From Verrucomicrobiota bacterium (lineage in GTDB: Bacteria > Verrucomicrobiota > Verrucomicrobiia > Limisphaerales > DSYF01), in NCBI GenBank assembly GCA_025457615.1, contig JALOTZ010000007.1, positions 1 through 64,000 of the forward strand: a stretch of 64,000 bases of DNA, read 5' to 3'. The notes beneath the pieces are model-generated. The model saw nothing but the letters and a program-made list of their open reading frames with translations, was not told the origin of the DNA and did no database searches. Shown piece by piece: positions 17,469-28,395 of this stretch. Positions within the stretch are counted from its first letter, which is position 1; each line of letters begins with the position of its first letter. The translations under genes were made by a program, and so were the position numbers.

Positions 17469-17705
17469 ATGAAGCTGAGATTCGACTTGGTCGAGAAGGT
17501 GACGCCGGAGATGGTGATGGAGAGCGTGTTGACGAACAATCACCGCTACAAGGCCGAGCCGCTTTTATCAACAACTGGGACTGGCAGTCTGTCACCAGCT
17601 TCAATCGAGGAGCGTGCGAACGAGGAAAGGCTCAGTTCGGCCATAACGCCGAAGCTCATGACCGAACCCGGCAACGCTGGGAAACCGCCCGCCCCCAAGT
17701 CCTGA
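17469..17705 (+). CDS. Hypothetical small protein
   Basis: 78 aa ORF MKLRFDLVEKVTPEMVMESVLTNNHRYKAEPLL...; weak support. Confidence 0.3.
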   Translation: MKLRFDLVEKVTPEMVMESVLTNNHRYKAEPLLSTTGTGSLSPASIEERANEERLSSAITPKLMTEPGNAGKPPAPKS

Positions 17706-18091
17706 CGCTCGGGGAGGCGCTGGATTTCTTGCTCGAATGTCATCGCGCCGCGCCGTTCCTCTTCTTCAACGGAAACACCTTCGGTGAAATCGCTCGCCGC
17801 ATTGTGGATGCGGTTTTCGTTGAGTTTCCCCTGCCCCGACGGCGTGAGGCCGGTTCTTTGGCGGCGCACTACGTCGCGGGCGTGCTCGATCGTCTCTCCA
17901 TGGAGTCGGGCCTCGTCGTCCTCGTCCAACTTGCGGAACTGCAGCCCGGCGACCGCGTCGAAACCTTCCGCGGCTCGATGAGGGGAACCATCGTCAACGT
18001 CCTGCCTGATGGACGCGTCGTGTGGCGCACGGATTCCGGCGCCGAACTGACCACCTTGCCGGAGAGCCTGGTTCGGTTGGAGGCAAAGTAG
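17702..18091 (+). CDS. Hypothetical protein with C-terminal SH3-like segment (start uncertain)
   Basis: Plausible protein in frame of ORF 17336..18091 from about here: LTLGEALDFLLECHRAAPFLFF...LQPGDRVETFRGSMRGTIVNVLPDGRVVWRTDSGAELTTLPESLVRLEAK. Confidence 0.4.
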   Translation: MTLGEALDFLLECHRAAPFLFFNGNTFGEIARRIVDAVFVEFPLPRRREAGSLAAHYVAGVLDRLSMESGLVVLVQLAELQPGDRVETFRGSMRGTIVNVLPDGRVVWRTDSGAELTTLPESLVRLEAK

Positions 18092-18211
18092 CGGTCCAGC
18101 GCTGCCGATGCGGCTTTCCGCCTGGACGACGGTTTGGGGGGGGCCGAGGAGGAAGTTGGAGGTGGTCTGCCGTCGCGCTGCCGTCGCGGCGCCACAAATG
18201 CGGCCCCGGCT

Positions 18212-20833
18212 TCAGGCGAGGCCGCCAAGCCTGACGAGCTGCAGCACAGGCCTGTTTGTCTCACGCGACTTGGGCAGGTCCACGCGGAACTCGGCCACCC
18301 AATCGTTGTGTCCCTGTGGATCCACCAGCATTTGCTGGACGCGCCAACTGGCCTTGTCTTCCGAGGGCGTGACATAGGTGTGGCGCGCGTTGCGCGCTTC
18401 CGGGTCCAAACACAGACGCTCGTGATCCGCGTGGTAGAGCTCCATGAGCTTCTTCAGGCGATCCGCGGTCCACGGCGTGCCGTCGGGATCCAACGGGGCC
18501 GGGGATGCGTTCCCCGGCTCGGGTGACTGCGCGGCAACGCCCAACCCGGCGAGCGCCTCGACGGCCGCCTCGTAATCCCCAATGGCCAGGGCGCGCAGGA
18601 CGGTGAACACCTGGATGCGCACGGCGGCGGTGAAGGCCTGGGGGTCGCGCGTGACGTCGGGAGCGGACTCGCCGACTGGAGGCGGCTTGGATTCCCGCGT
18701 GGCGGCTCGGGGCTGGTAGTTCGGATCGCGCAACTTCTCCCATTCATCCAGCAGGCTGGAATCCACCTCGCGGATCATGGTGCGCAGGTAGAGCTCCATT
18801 TCCCGCACCGGTTCGGTCTTGGCGTTGTCCGGCACCGTCTGGGCCAGGACCTTGTAAACACTGTTCAGATGCCGCAGCAGCAGGCCCTCGGCCCGTTGCA
18901 GTTCGTAGTCCCGGACGTAATCGGCGAAGGACCGGAAGTTCTCGAACATCTCGCGGGCGATGGACTTGGGCCGGATGTTCTCCTGGCCGACCCAGGGATG
19001 CTTGTCCGCGAAGGCGTTGAAGGTGGTGTAGATGAAGTCGCGGTTGGGCTTGGGATACTCGAGCTTTTCCAGCTCCTCCATGCGCTGCTCGTAATCCATC
19101 CCGTCGGCCTTCATGGCCGCGACCGCCGCGGCTTTGACCTTGTCGAGCTGCCGACGCAGGATGGCGTCGGGATTTTCCAGGATCGATTCTACCAACGTCA
19201 GCAGGTCCAGCGCGTAGCCGGGCGACTCCGGATCGAGGTGCGGCAGGGTTTCGATGAGATACAGCGACAGTGTCTGGTCCATCGAGAAGTCCTCCTGCAA
19301 CTCGACGTTGACGCGCAGCTTCTGGAGCGGGGCGCGGGGAGAGGGGAGCGCGGAGTGGGCGGCGGCTTGGACGATTTCGATGATCTTGCGATCGAGCAGG
19401 GAGCGGAACAACTGCCAGGCGCGCTGGCGGTGGCCGGTTTTTTGTTTGGGGGAGTCGTGGCAGTCGCGGATGAGTTTCTGCATCGCGCGGCAGCCGTCGC
19501 CGTCACGGCTCAGCACGTTCAGGAGCATGGCGTGGGAGACCTGGAAGCGGGAGGTCAGGCCTTCGGGCGGCGCGGCCATGAGGCGTTGAAACGTCTTCAC
19601 ATCCCAATTGACGAAGTTGCGATCGGGCGGACGGCTCTTCACGCCTTTCTTTCCGCCTTTGGCCTCCTTCTCCGCCTTTTTCAGGTTGTCGATCACATGT
19701 TCCGGCGCCTGGGCGACGACCCAGCCCTGGTCGTCGAAGCCCTTGCGTCCGGCGCGGCCGCTGATCTGGTGAAAGTCGCGCGCGCTCAGGAGGGCCGTCT
19801 TCTCGCCATCGAACTTGCACAGGCGCGTGAACAGGACGGTGCGGATGGGGATGTTCACGCCGACGCCGAGGGTGTCCGTGCCGCAGATGACCTTGAGCAG
19901 TCCCTTCTGGGCGAGTTGCTCGACGCGGACGCGGTATTTGGGCAGGAGGCCGGCATGGTGGATGCCGATGCCGTGTTTGAGCCAGGTGCGGAGGCTGGGT
20001 CCGTAGGGACTGGTGAACGGGAACCCGGCGAGTTCGTTGGCGATCTGGTTCTTCTCCTCGCGGGAGGCGACGTTGATGCTGGTGAAGTCCTGGGCGCTCT
20101 GGGCCGCTTCCAGTTGGGTGAAGTGGACCACATAGACCGGGGCCTTGCCCTGCGCGACCAGTTGCTCGACGGTCTGCGCCAGGGGGATTTCCGAATAGGC
20201 GAAGTCGAGGGGGACGGGGCGGTCGGTTGATTTGACCGTCACGGTTTCGCGGCGGTTGAGCCGGGTCAGTTGCTCTTCGAAGAAGGTGGTGTCGCCGAGG
20301 GTGGCCGACATGAGGAGGAACCGGGCCTGGGGCAGGGTGAGCAGCGGCACCTGCCAAGCCACGCCGCGTTCGCGGTCCGCATACCAATGGAACTCGTCGA
20401 TGACGACCTGCTGCACCGGCGCGTGGTCCCCCTCGCGCAGGGCGATGTTGGCCAGGATCTCGGCGGTGCAGCACAGGATGGGAGCGTCGCGGTTGACCGA
20501 GGCGTCCCCGGTGCTGAGCCCGACGTTGTCGGGTCCGAACTCGCGGCACAGGGCCAGCCATTTCTCGTTGACCAGGGCTTTGACGGGGCAGGTGTAGATC
20601 GAGCGTTTGCCCTGGGCGAGGGCCTGGAAATGCAGGGCCATGGCGACGAGCGATTTGCCCGAGCCGGTGGGGGTGTTGAGGATGACGTTCTTCTCGGCGA
20701 ACAGTTCGAGCAGCGCCTCCTCCTGCGCCGGGTAGAGCGTCAGGCGGCGGTCCTCGACGTATTCGAGGAACCGGCTCAACAACGTGTCGTTGTCGGACGG
20801 TTCACGGTTGGGCAGCAGTTCCTGGAGGGTCAC
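18212..20833 (-). CDS. DEAD/DEAH-box helicase with DUF3516-type C-terminus
   Basis: [45 protein letters not shown] start overlaps upstream stop (GTGA). Confidence 0.88.
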   Translation of the reverse strand: MTLQELLPNREPSDNDTLLSRFLEYVEDRRLTLYPAQEEALLELFAEKNVILNTPTGSGKSLVAMALHFQALAQGKRSIYTCPVKALVNEKWLALCREFGPDNVGLSTGDASVNRDAPILCCTAEILANIALREGDHAPVQQVVIDEFHWYADRERGVAWQVPLLTLPQARFLLMSATLGDTTFFEEQLTRLNRRETVTVKSTDRPVPLDFAYSEIPLAQTVEQLVAQGKAPVYVVHFTQLEAAQSAQDFTSINVASREEKNQIANELAGFPFTSPYGPSLRTWLKHGIGIHHAGLLPKYRVRVEQLAQKGLLKVICGTDTLGVGVNIPIRTVLFTRLCKFDGEKTALLSARDFHQISGRAGRKGFDDQGWVVAQAPEHVIDNLKKAEKEAKGGKKGVKSRPPDRNFVNWDVKTFQRLMAAPPEGLTSRFQVSHAMLLNVLSRDGDGCRAMQKLIRDCHDSPKQKTGHRQRAWQLFRSLLDRKIIEIVQAAAHSALPSPRAPLQKLRVNVELQEDFSMDQTLSLYLIETLPHLDPESPGYALDLLTLVESILENPDAILRRQLDKVKAAAVAAMKADGMDYEQRMEELEKLEYPKPNRDFIYTTFNAFADKHPWVGQENIRPKSIAREMFENFRSFADYVRDYELQRAEGLLLRHLNSVYKVLAQTVPDNAKTEPVREMELYLRTMIREVDSSLLDEWEKLRDPNYQPRAATRESKPPPVGESAPDVTRDPQAFTAAVRIQVFTVLRALAIGDYEAAVEALAGLGVAAQSPEPGNASPAPLDPDGTPWTADRLKKLMELYHADHERLCLDPEARNARHTYVTPSEDKASWRVQQMLVDPQGHNDWVAEFRVDLPKSRETNRPVLQLVRLGGLA

Positions 20834-22047
20834 GTCAAAGGAGCGGCGGGGGCCGGCGCGGGCAGCGAGCGTTCCGCCTCGCGCAGAAAGAAGTCCGCCT
20901 CGTTCAGGTCGGCATGCAGTCGCGGCACCCAGGCTTCGCCCCAGAACAGGTTGCAACTGGTCTGGGCGCGCAGCAGGCGCCAGTGGGCCTCGTGCAGGTG
21001 GTAGTCCACTTCGGGTGGGTGTGAGGCCGCCAGGTCGGCCACCTGGCGGAGTCTGTGAAAAGTGTCGCTGACCTCCTGGATGCGTTTCAATCCCGCTTTC
21101 TGCTGATCCGATCCGGTCCATTGGAGGAATCCCAGCCCGTGGTGCCAGCCGGTGTTCCAAGCGCCGGTCTTCACCGTCACTTCGCCGTGCACGCCGTAGC
21201 GGTCGAGGTAATCGTGGATGAAGATGGGCTCGATCTCCGTTTCCCCGCGCCGGACCCAGTCAAGCAGTTCGCGGTAGAAGACCTGCCAGAAATTGCCTTT
21301 CGGGTTGGTGTTGCGGAACCAGCCCCCGTTGTCGCCGTCGGTGCCGGTGAGCACCAGGGGCGGGAAGTCGCACCACTTGGTCCGTTCATGCACTTCCTGC
21401 ATGAACCAGCCGGCGTCCATGCCGGACAGTTGGGCGTCGGAGAGTTCGCGGTCGCGGGGCACGACGATGATTTCGGCGCCGCCGTGGCGGGCGACGTGTG
21501 GGCGATAGCGGAGTTCCTCCCAGCGCATCGTGGCGCCCTCGACCGGTTCCACGTAGTGACTGTCCACGCAGACGTAGCGGTAACCGAGTTGTTTGAGGGT
21601 GGGGATGAGTTCCATGCAGAAGCCCATCTCGGGTGGCCAGAAGCCTTGGAACTGCGAGCGCCAGAACAGGTGTTTGGCGATGCCCTGCCAGCGGGTGAGT
21701 TGCTCGTCCCAGTCCGCGCGCGGGATGAGGGCGAGCACGGCGTGGTAATAGGCCGAGCCGAGGAGCTCGAAGATCTTCGTGTTTTGGAGGTGCCAGAGCA
21801 GGTCGCCGCACTTGGTGATGCCATAGACGCGCTCCTGGAAGCCCGGGTTCGAGAGGGTTTCGAGCAGGGTGCCGGAGAGGTTGAGGTGCACGCGGGCGAC
21901 GTCCTCGTAATCCCAGAGCATGCGCGGCATGCGGTCCATGGCCCAGAGAATCTCCCTGGCTTCCCACTCCTGGTTGGCCAGCAGGTCGTCGAGGTTGCCG
22001 GGGGGCTGGTGGAAGTTCAGCAACAGGGCATGGTGAACCTTGCGCAT
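20830..22047 (-). CDS. Glycoside hydrolase family 57-like protein
   Basis: [36 protein letters not shown]. Confidence 0.8.
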   Translation of the reverse strand: MRKVHHALLLNFHQPPGNLDDLLANQEWEAREILWAMDRMPRMLWDYEDVARVHLNLSGTLLETLSNPGFQERVYGITKCGDLLWHLQNTKIFELLGSAYYHAVLALIPRADWDEQLTRWQGIAKHLFWRSQFQGFWPPEMGFCMELIPTLKQLGYRYVCVDSHYVEPVEGATMRWEELRYRPHVARHGGAEIIVVPRDRELSDAQLSGMDAGWFMQEVHERTKWCDFPPLVLTGTDGDNGGWFRNTNPKGNFWQVFYRELLDWVRRGETEIEPIFIHDYLDRYGVHGEVTVKTGAWNTGWHHGLGFLQWTGSDQQKAGLKRIQEVSDTFHRLRQVADLAASHPPEVDYHLHEAHWRLLRAQTSCNLFWGEAWVPRLHADLNEADFFLREAERSLPAPAPAAPLT

Positions 22048-22126
22048 GGGCGAAGGATGCGCGGGGCCGGGAAGGTGCTCCAGACTTTTTCTTGAGTGGG
22101 GAGCAGGGGGGTGGGAGAGTGGCGCC

Positions 22127-24391
22127 TCAGGGCTTCTTGACCACCTGCTTGGGCTTGGCTGCTTCTGGCTTTGGCGTCTCAGACTTCTCCGGCACGAAAA
22201 ACATCACCGACATGCCGGGCAGGTGAAGGTCCACGGCGAAGGGGCGTCCGTCCCAGGGAATCGGCTGGGCTTGCGCGCCGCTGGGGTTTCCGGCGCCGTC
22301 CCCGCCGTATTTCTGGGCGTTGGTGTTCAACACCTCCCTCCACAGCCCGTCACGCGGCACGCCGACGCGATAGACGTCGCGGGGCACTGGCGTGAGGTTG
22401 GCGGCGACCAGCAGGACCTCGTCCGGGTGGGTGCCGAACCGCACAAAGCTGATCACGCTGTTGTTCCCATCGTTGGGGTTCACCCACTGGAAACTCTTGG
22501 GATCGAAGTCGGACTGCGGAATGAACGCGTGCTCGCGATAGAAGCGGTTCAGGTCCGCGACCAGCAGGCGGATGCCCTCGTGGTCGATGTATTCGGTCAA
22601 GTGCCAGTCCAGGCTCCTGTCGTAGGCCCACTCGGCGGACTGGCCGAATTCGCCGCCCATGAACAGGGTTTTCTTGCCGGGCCAGCCCCACATCCAGGCG
22701 TAGAGGGCGCGCAGTTGGCGGGCCTTGTCCGGGATGTGATACGCGCCCATTTTGAGCAGCAGCGAACCTTTGCCATGGACGACCTCGTCGTGGGAGAAGG
22801 TCATCATGAAATGCTCGGTGTTCTGGTAGAGCATCCCAAACGTCAGTTGGTTGTGGTGGAATTTGCGGTGAATGGGATCCTTCTTGAAGTATTCCAGCGT
22901 GTCGTGCATCCAGCCCATGTTCCACTTCAAATCAAACCCCAGTCCGCCCTCCTTGGCCGGCTTGGATACGCCGCCCCAGGCGGTGGATTCCTCGGCAATC
23001 ATGAGCACCCCGGGGAAATACTTGTGCACGGTGTCATTGGCGTAGCGGAGGAAGCTGATCGCCTCGAGGTTCTCGCGGCCGCCGTATTTGTTGGGAATCC
23101 ACTGGCCCGGCTTGCGTGAGTAATCCAGGTAGAGCATGGAGGCCACGGCGTCCACCCGCAGGCCGTCGATGTGGTAACGGTCCAGCCAGGTCATGGCGCT
23201 GCCCAGGAGGAAGCAGCGGACCTCGGGCCGGCTGTAATTAAAGATCAGGGTTCCCCAATCCTGGTGCTCGCCCTGGCGCGGATCGGCGTGTTCATAGAGG
23301 TGCGTGCCGTCGAAGTGCGCCAGCGCGAAGAAGTCCTTGGGAAAATGGGCCGGCACCCAGTCCAGGATCACCCCGATGTTGTTCTGGTGCAGCGTGTCCA
23401 CCAGGAACATGAAATCCTCGGGTGTGCCGTAGCGATGCGTGGGCGCGTAGAAGCCGGTGACCTGGTAGCCCCAGGACCCGTCGAAGGGATACTCCGCCAG
23501 CGGCATGAACTCGACGTGCGTGTAGCCCATCTCTTGGAGGTAGGGCACGAGTTCGCTGGCCATTTCGCGGTAGGTGAACGGACGGTTGCCATCCTCGGGA
23601 TTGCGTTTCCACGAGCCCAGGTGCATTTCATAGACGAGCACCGGCTCGCGTCTCCAGTCGGTGTTGTCACGACGCGCCATCCATTGTTGATCGCCCCATT
23701 GGTATTTACGGACGTTCCAGACGACCGAGGCGTTGTTGGGGGGGCTTTCGAAGTAGGAGCCGTAGGGATCGGTCTTGAGGCGCATGGCGCCCCGGCGGGG
23801 GACGATCTCGTACTTGTAGAGCGCTCCCTCCTGGAGGCCGGGCACGAACAGTTCCCAAACGCCGGAATTGCCGAGCGAGCGCATGGGGTGAAACCGACCG
23901 TCCCAGCGGTTGAAATCGCCGACGACCGACACGCGGGCGGCGTTGGGGGCCCAGACGGCGAACGAAACCCCCAGCACCCCATCGATGGTTCGCACGTGCG
24001 CGCCGAGTTTCTGATAGACCCGGTGATCGGTGCCTTCGTTGAAGAAATAGACATCCTGCTCGCCGAGCGTGGGCAGGAAGCGGTAAGGATCGTAGAACTG
24101 CCGGATTTCGCCGTTGGTCTTGGTGATGCGCAGACGGTAGGGGAAGACTTCCTGGCGGTCGGCGATGAAGGCCTCGAAGAAGCCGAGGGCGTGGTGTTTG
24201 CCCATGGGATAGCGCAACTCCGGATCCGGCGCATGGTCCACCACCTCGCAATCCACCGCATCCTGCACCAGGGCGCGCACCAATAGTCCGCGTCGGCCGT
24301 CCTGGGTGTGGGGATGCATGCCCAGCAGCGCGTGCGGCTGGCCGAGCTGGCCGGCCAGCAGCGCGTCGAGTTCCTTCTTGGTGGTGATCAT
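22127..24391 (-). CDS. glgB: 1,4-alpha-glucan branching enzyme
   Basis: GVSFAVWAPNAARVSVVGDFNRWDG, DGLRVDAVASMLYLDYSRK, FSHDEVVHGKGSLL. Confidence 0.95.
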   Translation of the reverse strand: MITTKKELDALLAGQLGQPHALLGMHPHTQDGRRGLLVRALVQDAVDCEVVDHAPDPELRYPMGKHHALGFFEAFIADRQEVFPYRLRITKTNGEIRQFYDPYRFLPTLGEQDVYFFNEGTDHRVYQKLGAHVRTIDGVLGVSFAVWAPNAARVSVVGDFNRWDGRFHPMRSLGNSGVWELFVPGLQEGALYKYEIVPRRGAMRLKTDPYGSYFESPPNNASVVWNVRKYQWGDQQWMARRDNTDWRREPVLVYEMHLGSWKRNPEDGNRPFTYREMASELVPYLQEMGYTHVEFMPLAEYPFDGSWGYQVTGFYAPTHRYGTPEDFMFLVDTLHQNNIGVILDWVPAHFPKDFFALAHFDGTHLYEHADPRQGEHQDWGTLIFNYSRPEVRCFLLGSAMTWLDRYHIDGLRVDAVASMLYLDYSRKPGQWIPNKYGGRENLEAISFLRYANDTVHKYFPGVLMIAEESTAWGGVSKPAKEGGLGFDLKWNMGWMHDTLEYFKKDPIHRKFHHNQLTFGMLYQNTEHFMMTFSHDEVVHGKGSLLLKMGAYHIPDKARQLRALYAWMWGWPGKKTLFMGGEFGQSAEWAYDRSLDWHLTEYIDHEGIRLLVADLNRFYREHAFIPQSDFDPKSFQWVNPNDGNNSVISFVRFGTHPDEVLLVAANLTPVPRDVYRVGVPRDGLWREVLNTNAQKYGGDGAGNPSGAQAQPIPWDGRPFAVDLHLPGMSVMFFVPEKSETPKPEAAKPKQVVKKP

Positions 24392-24405
24392 CGGTTCCCT
24401 TCGGG

Positions 24406-26352
24406 CTACTTGTTGCGGATGTAATCGTAAATGTTGAGGTAATGCTGGCCGGGCTGCTTCCAGGAATAATCCGAGCGCATCCCGTTGAGCACCAGGTGCC
24501 GGAAATGATCCGGGAAATGGTAATAGCATCCGATGGCCCGATGCAGGGCCGACTCGATGCCCGCATTGTCCGCGTGATGAAACACGTAGCCGTTGCGCTC
24601 GTGCAGCGGACGATCGGAGAAGTCCTTGTCGAACACCGTGTCCGCGAGTCCGCCCACGGAACGCACGATCGGCACCGTGCCGTAGCGCATCGAGATGAGC
24701 TGGGTCAGGCCGCACGGTTCGTAGCGGCTGGGCACGATCATCAGGTCCGCCCCGGCATAGATCAGGTGGGCCAGTTCGAGGTGGTAGCCGATCTCGAGGT
24801 GGCAATCGGGGCTGTTGTTCAGGTGGTGCTTGAGTCCCCAGAAATGGTCGTTGGTGGCCTTGTCCGGGGCGCTGCCCAGCAGGACGAACTGGGCGCGGTT
24901 GTTGAGCGCGTAGAAGATCGAGTGCCGCACCAGGTCGAGCCCCTTCTGGGAATCCAGCCGGCCAACAAAGGCCACAATCGGTTTCTCATTGTCCGCCAGC
25001 CAGAACCGGTTGCGCAACGCGCGCTTGTTCTCGTATTTCTTCTCGAGGTTGTTGACGCCGAACTGGGCCGGGATGTGGCCGTCTTTTTCCGGGTTGAACA
25101 TGTCGTAGTCCAGCCCGTTGAGCACGCCGCCGTACTTGTTCTGGTGAATGTGCAGCGTGTGTTCCAGGCCGTGCCCTTGGCCTCCATCCTTGGCCTCCCA
25201 CGCGTGTCGCGGCGAGACGGTGGTGACGAAATTGGAGTAAACGATGCCGCCCTTCATCAGGTTGATCGCCTGGGGATTGGCGTTGTCGCGCAGCCGGTCG
25301 TAATGGAAGTAGTAATCCGGGCGGTTCAACCCCGTGGCCTGCAGCACCTGGGCGCCCGTCACCCCTTGGTGCCGGAAGTTGTGAATGGTGTAGCACACGC
25401 GGGGATGCGACATGCCGATGCGTTGATAGATCTCGTACAGCATCACCGGCACAAGCCCTGTCTGCCAGTCGTGGCAATGGATGACATCCGGGTGTTTGCC
25501 GGTCTTGTACATGAACTCCAGCGCCGCCCGGCTGAAGAAGGCGAACCGCATCACGTCGTCGTTGTGCCCGTAGATGACGCCGCGGTTGAAGTAGTTGTCG
25601 TTGGAGTGCGGCTCGATGAAGAAGCATTTGCGGCCGTGCACGAATCCAAACCAGACCGTGCAGCGGATGGAGCCGCCGAACCAGGGCACCCACAGGTTTT
25701 CATACGTCTTGCACAACCCGTAGATGTGGTCGTAGCGCATGCAGTCGTACTTGGGCAGGATGATCTCGACGGCGTGGCCGCGGATCTCCAGCTCCCGGCC
25801 CAGGCCGAACACCACATCGGCCAGTCCGCCCACCTTGGCCACCGGCGCCAGCTCGGGCGTGATCATGACCACGAACATGGGCTGAATCTGCGGGCCGGAC
25901 GGGGCGGGCGGCTCGACGATGTCCTGCGGCCTGGGTTGCTGCCGCGGCTCTTCTGGAGGCGGGGTGGTCAGCGGGAATTCCTTGATCAATTCCTGTTCGG
26001 AAAAGGGCGGTTGGGTTTGCGGTTCCACCGGGCGGGAAGCAGGCGGTGCTTCCGGTTGGGGCGCAGTCGGGGTTGGAGCGCTTATGGCGGGCGTGGCTGG
26101 CTTGGGGGAGATATCCGATGCCGCCTTGACCGACGGGGGCGCTGACGGGCCAACCGCCGAAGCCGGCACGTCGAGGTCAGCAAAGCTCTTGACGATTTTT
26201 GGGCTGGGCTTGGGGGCATCCACCGCGGCCTTGGGGACTTCACGGCTGGCTCCGGGCTGCGGAACTGGTGGAGCCGGTTGACTCTGCTGAATTGGCTGGG
26301 GTGGGTTGGAACCCGTGGGGGCAACGGGGTTCTGTTTGCGCCGTTTTGCCAT
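24406..26352 (-). CDS. glgA: Glycogen synthase with long Pro/Ala-rich N-terminal extension
   Basis: ITPELAPVAKVGGLADVV, GRLDSQKGLDLV, PSRYEPCGLTQL; ~158 aa extension before catalytic domain. Confidence 0.92.
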   Translation of the reverse strand: MAKRRKQNPVAPTGSNPPQPIQQSQPAPPVPQPGASREVPKAAVDAPKPSPKIVKSFADLDVPASAVGPSAPPSVKAASDISPKPATPAISAPTPTAPQPEAPPASRPVEPQTQPPFSEQELIKEFPLTTPPPEEPRQQPRPQDIVEPPAPSGPQIQPMFVVMITPELAPVAKVGGLADVVFGLGRELEIRGHAVEIILPKYDCMRYDHIYGLCKTYENLWVPWFGGSIRCTVWFGFVHGRKCFFIEPHSNDNYFNRGVIYGHNDDVMRFAFFSRAALEFMYKTGKHPDVIHCHDWQTGLVPVMLYEIYQRIGMSHPRVCYTIHNFRHQGVTGAQVLQATGLNRPDYYFHYDRLRDNANPQAINLMKGGIVYSNFVTTVSPRHAWEAKDGGQGHGLEHTLHIHQNKYGGVLNGLDYDMFNPEKDGHIPAQFGVNNLEKKYENKRALRNRFWLADNEKPIVAFVGRLDSQKGLDLVRHSIFYALNNRAQFVLLGSAPDKATNDHFWGLKHHLNNSPDCHLEIGYHLELAHLIYAGADLMIVPSRYEPCGLTQLISMRYGTVPIVRSVGGLADTVFDKDFSDRPLHERNGYVFHHADNAGIESALHRAIGCYYHFPDHFRHLVLNGMRSDYSWKQPGQHYLNIYDYIRNK

Positions 26353-26572
26353 AGTGGTGTGTGCCGGGTATCTTCCGACCGCGCTCAGGCTAGTCCAGCC
26401 GATTCGGTTACGGAAGCCGAAGTTTTCGCGTTGGCTCTGGGTGGTTGGCGCCGCCGGGATTTGTCGCAGTCCGCCCCGTGCGCCAGAAGCAACTGTTACC
26501 CGAGAGGGCCCGTCCTCCGTTGTCATTCCCGTCTTTCCGCGGGGGGCGTCTCGGGCTAACCTCCCCCTCCAA

Positions 26573-28132
26573 ATGAAATCCAAAGGGATTGTCTATCTCG
26601 TGGGGGCCGGGCCGGGTGATGCGGGATTGCTCACCTTGCGCGGGGCGGAGCTTTTGGGACAGGCGGATGTGGTGGTTTACGACGCCCTGGTAAACCGGGA
26701 GCTGCTTCGGCACGCACCGGCCACGGCGGAATGTGTGCTGGGCGGACGGCGCGCTCACGGTCAACGGGTATCGCAGGAGGAAATCCTCCGGATGCTGGTG
26801 GAGCAGGCCAGGGCGGGCAAGACGGTGGTGCGGTTGAAGGGGGGCGATCCTTATGTGTTTGGCCGGGGCGGCGAGGAGGCCGAGGCGCTGGCGAAGGCGG
26901 GCATCCGGTTCGAGGTGGTGCCCGGGGTGTCGTCGTTTGCCGCCGTGCCCGCCTATGCCGGCATTCCCCTCACGCACCGGGATTTCAATTCGAAGCTCAC
27001 CATCCTCACGGGGCACGCCGATCCGGAGTCGCCGGAGTGCCGGATTGATTGGGCGGCCGAGGCGCGGAGTCCGGGGACCAAGGTGGTGATGATGGGCACC
27101 GAACACATTGGGCGGGTGGCGGCGGTGCTGCGGAGGCATGGCATGGCTGCGGACATGCCGGTGGCCATGGTCAGCTGCGGCACCACCGGCCGGCAGCGCA
27201 CGGTCGAGGGCACACTGGCCACGATTGCGGAGCTTGCCGCCCAGGCCCAGCTGCCGCCGCCGTCCATCACGGTCATTGGCGAGGTGGTGCGATTGCGCGA
27301 GCGCCTCAACTGGTTCGAGCACCTTCCCTTGTTCGGGAGGCGGATTGTGGTGACCCGCGCCCGGGTTCAAGCGCCTGAACTCGTGCGCCGCCTCAACGCG
27401 CTCGGGGCCGAGGTGCTCGAAATCCCCTGTATCCAGACCGCGCCACCCCAGGATGTGGGACCCCTGAAGGAAGCCATCGTTGGGCTGCACGAGTACGACT
27501 GGTTGGTGTTTACCAGCGCCAATGGCGTGCGGTGCTTTTTCGAGTACTTCGACAAAGGCTTCCAGGATGCGCGGGACATCGGCGGGGTGCGCATCGCCGC
27601 GGTGGGACCGGGCACGGTCGCGGCCCTGCGGGAGCGGCGCCTGGCGGTGAATGCGATGCCGAAACAGTTCACGGGCGTCCAAGTGGCCAAGGCGATGGCG
27701 GCGGAAGGTGACGTGGAGAACCTGCGGGTGTGCCTGCTGCGCGCGGAGACGGCCAACCCCGAGCTGCCCCGGCTGCTGGAGGAGAAAGGCGCGATCGTGG
27801 ATGACATTGCCGTCTATCGCACCATCGGGGAATCGACCGCGCCCACGCCGGAGTCCGAGGCGCTGATCGAGAAGGGGGCGGATTGGATCACGTTCACCAG
27901 CGGATCCACGGTGGACCATTTCCATGCACGGTTCGATCTGCCGGGGTTGATGCAGCGGTTCCCGGACCTGAAACTGGCGAGCCTAGGCCCGGAAACCACG
28001 CAGGCCATGGCCGCCCTGCACCTGGAGCCGGCGGTCGAAGCCCGGGAGCACACGGTCGAGGGGTTGGTCACGGCGCTGGAGCGGCACGCCGGATCCCGAC
28101 ATCGTTCACCCCAGGCCCATTCTCGAAGCTGA
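26573..28132 (+). CDS. cobA-hemD: Fused uroporphyrinogen-III C-methyltransferase / uroporphyrinogen-III synthase
   Basis: VYLVGAGPGDAGLLTLRGAELL, VVRLKGGDPYVFGRGGEE; C-terminal HemD domain RRIVVTRARVQAPELVRRLNALGAEV. Confidence 0.92.
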   Translation: MKSKGIVYLVGAGPGDAGLLTLRGAELLGQADVVVYDALVNRELLRHAPATAECVLGGRRAHGQRVSQEEILRMLVEQARAGKTVVRLKGGDPYVFGRGGEEAEALAKAGIRFEVVPGVSSFAAVPAYAGIPLTHRDFNSKLTILTGHADPESPECRIDWAAEARSPGTKVVMMGTEHIGRVAAVLRRHGMAADMPVAMVSCGTTGRQRTVEGTLATIAELAAQAQLPPPSITVIGEVVRLRERLNWFEHLPLFGRRIVVTRARVQAPELVRRLNALGAEVLEIPCIQTAPPQDVGPLKEAIVGLHEYDWLVFTSANGVRCFFEYFDKGFQDARDIGGVRIAAVGPGTVAALRERRLAVNAMPKQFTGVQVAKAMAAEGDVENLRVCLLRAETANPELPRLLEEKGAIVDDIAVYRTIGESTAPTPESEALIEKGADWITFTSGSTVDHFHARFDLPGLMQRFPDLKLASLGPETTQAMAALHLEPAVEAREHTVEGLVTALERHAGSRHRSPQAHSRS

Positions 28133-28280
28133 AGTGCGCTTCGCACGGAGCGCCACCGTCCCGACCTTTCATTCAGGGCTTGGACGAGCCGAGCCAGCCT
28201 GTTCAGGCCGGTTGGATTTCAAGGACGAATTCCGAACAAACGGAAGGCTCAACTGTCAGTGTGGACAAGAGTCTCGGCAG

Positions 28281-28330
28281 CCATTCTCATTGCGGCTCAG
28301 GGAGCCGCGCGCCAGTTGCAAAGAGAATGG
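28281..28330. repeat. Short inverted-repeat element sharing termini with family A
   Basis: CCATTCTCattgcggctcagggagccgcgcgccagttgcaaaGAGAATGG. Confidence 0.55.
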
Positions 28331-28395
28331 CGGGTCACGGACTGGGTGCTTGCCGCCGGTGGCACCTCGAAGTCAGACTGTCAGTTCGTAAGCGA

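Noticed and set aside
24442-26145. 567-aa plus-strand ORF
   Set aside because: Antisense to glgA; no domain motif.
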